The position numbers were made by a program, and so were the translations under genes. From JARDZI01 sp041639705 (GTDB lineage Bacteria; Bacillota; Clostridia; Clostridiales; Caloramatoraceae), in NCBI GenBank assembly GCA_041639705.1, contig JBEQBT010000241.1, positions 1 through 5,206 on the forward strand: a stretch of DNA of 5,206 nucleotides. Reading direction: 5' to 3'. Each line of letters opens with the position of its first letter. Position 1 is the first letter of the stretch. Shown piece by piece: positions 5,077-5,206 of this stretch. The notes under the pieces are model-generated. The model had not been told where the DNA came from. It made no database searches and worked only from the letters and a program-made list of their open reading frames with translations.

Positions 5077-5206
5077 TTATTTTTTAATTGATTTCACAGG
5101 TGCAATAACATTAAATAAATGATACTCTTTTGTACCCTCTTCTCCATTGTCCACCTTATAGTCTTTTACGAAATCATGAATGATTTTCTTCAATTCCTTA
5201 GCCTTC
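5077..5206 (-). CDS. C-terminal end of an unrecognised protein (partial)
   Basis: An open frame enters from the right edge and ends at TAA (5079-5077), giving 42 residues. It begins KAKELKKIIHDFVKDYKV, an amphipathic, lysine-rich helix-like stretch, and ends HLFNVIAPVKSIKK. The helix loosely recalls the C-terminal ends of methyl-accepting chemotaxis proteins, but those usually stop close to this point, whereas here some 24 residues follow, so no family is assigned. Support for a real gene comes from the open frame to the edge, ordinary codon use, and a terminator on the same strand about 210 bases downstream. Confidence 0.6.
   Translation of the reverse strand, partial: KAKELKKIIHDFVKDYKVDNGEEGTKEYHLFNVIAPVKSIKK

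Noticed and set aside
5056..5084. AATGG...CCATT stem followed by a T-run on the plus strand
   Set aside because: Only 5 bp with a 13-base loop, and no plus-strand gene precedes it for termination.

Overview
The window looks like chromosomal DNA from a low-GC, endospore-forming Firmicute of the Clostridium type. The evidence is AT-rich intergenic DNA, strong AGGAGG-type ribosome binding sites, U-tailed hairpin terminators, and a set of sporulation genes (a YabG protease, a SpoIID-amidase fusion and a CotS-type kinase-like protein). No mobile element, CRISPR array, tRNA or rRNA is seen.

Layout. The left edge (1-23, minus) holds only the first codons of an unknown gene, preceded by two tandem sigma-A-like promoters (51-119). 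About 280 bases with no gene follow, then a terminator (397-425). Next comes a two-gene minus-strand operon, yabG (2666-1791) followed by a SpoIID/amidase fusion gene (1778-420). Only 12 bases separate the two, and an 18-base palindrome covers the yabG stop codon and part of the next ribosome binding site. A 189-base divergent region (2667-2855) carries a good sigma-K-like promoter for yabG and a second sporulation-type or sigma-A-type promoter for a plus-strand family 2 glycosyltransferase (2856-3641). A convergent CotS/aminoglycoside-phosphotransferase-like gene (4768-3788, minus) follows. It is bracketed by two copies of a hairpin-forming repeat whose best-matching arms agree at 29 of 30 bases. 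The right edge (5077-5206, minus) is the C-terminal end of an unrecognised protein, followed by its own terminator.

How the genes may work together. YabG is known in other spore formers as a late mother-cell protease that processes coat or cortex-lytic proteins. The downstream amidase has intact zinc and catalytic residues, but its SpoIID half has lost the residues usually associated with lytic transglycosylase activity. Neither protein has a visible signal peptide, so both probably act in the mother-cell cytosol or on the spore surface. The glycosyltransferase and the CotS-like protein fit spore coat or surface-glycan maturation, which makes the middle of the window a small late-sporulation island. 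That functional link is an inference from gene content and promoter-like sequences.

No wholly new system is apparent. The points most worth a second look are the degenerate-SpoIID plus active-amidase fusion, the hairpin that could couple its translation to yabG, and the repeat pair bracketing the kinase-like gene.
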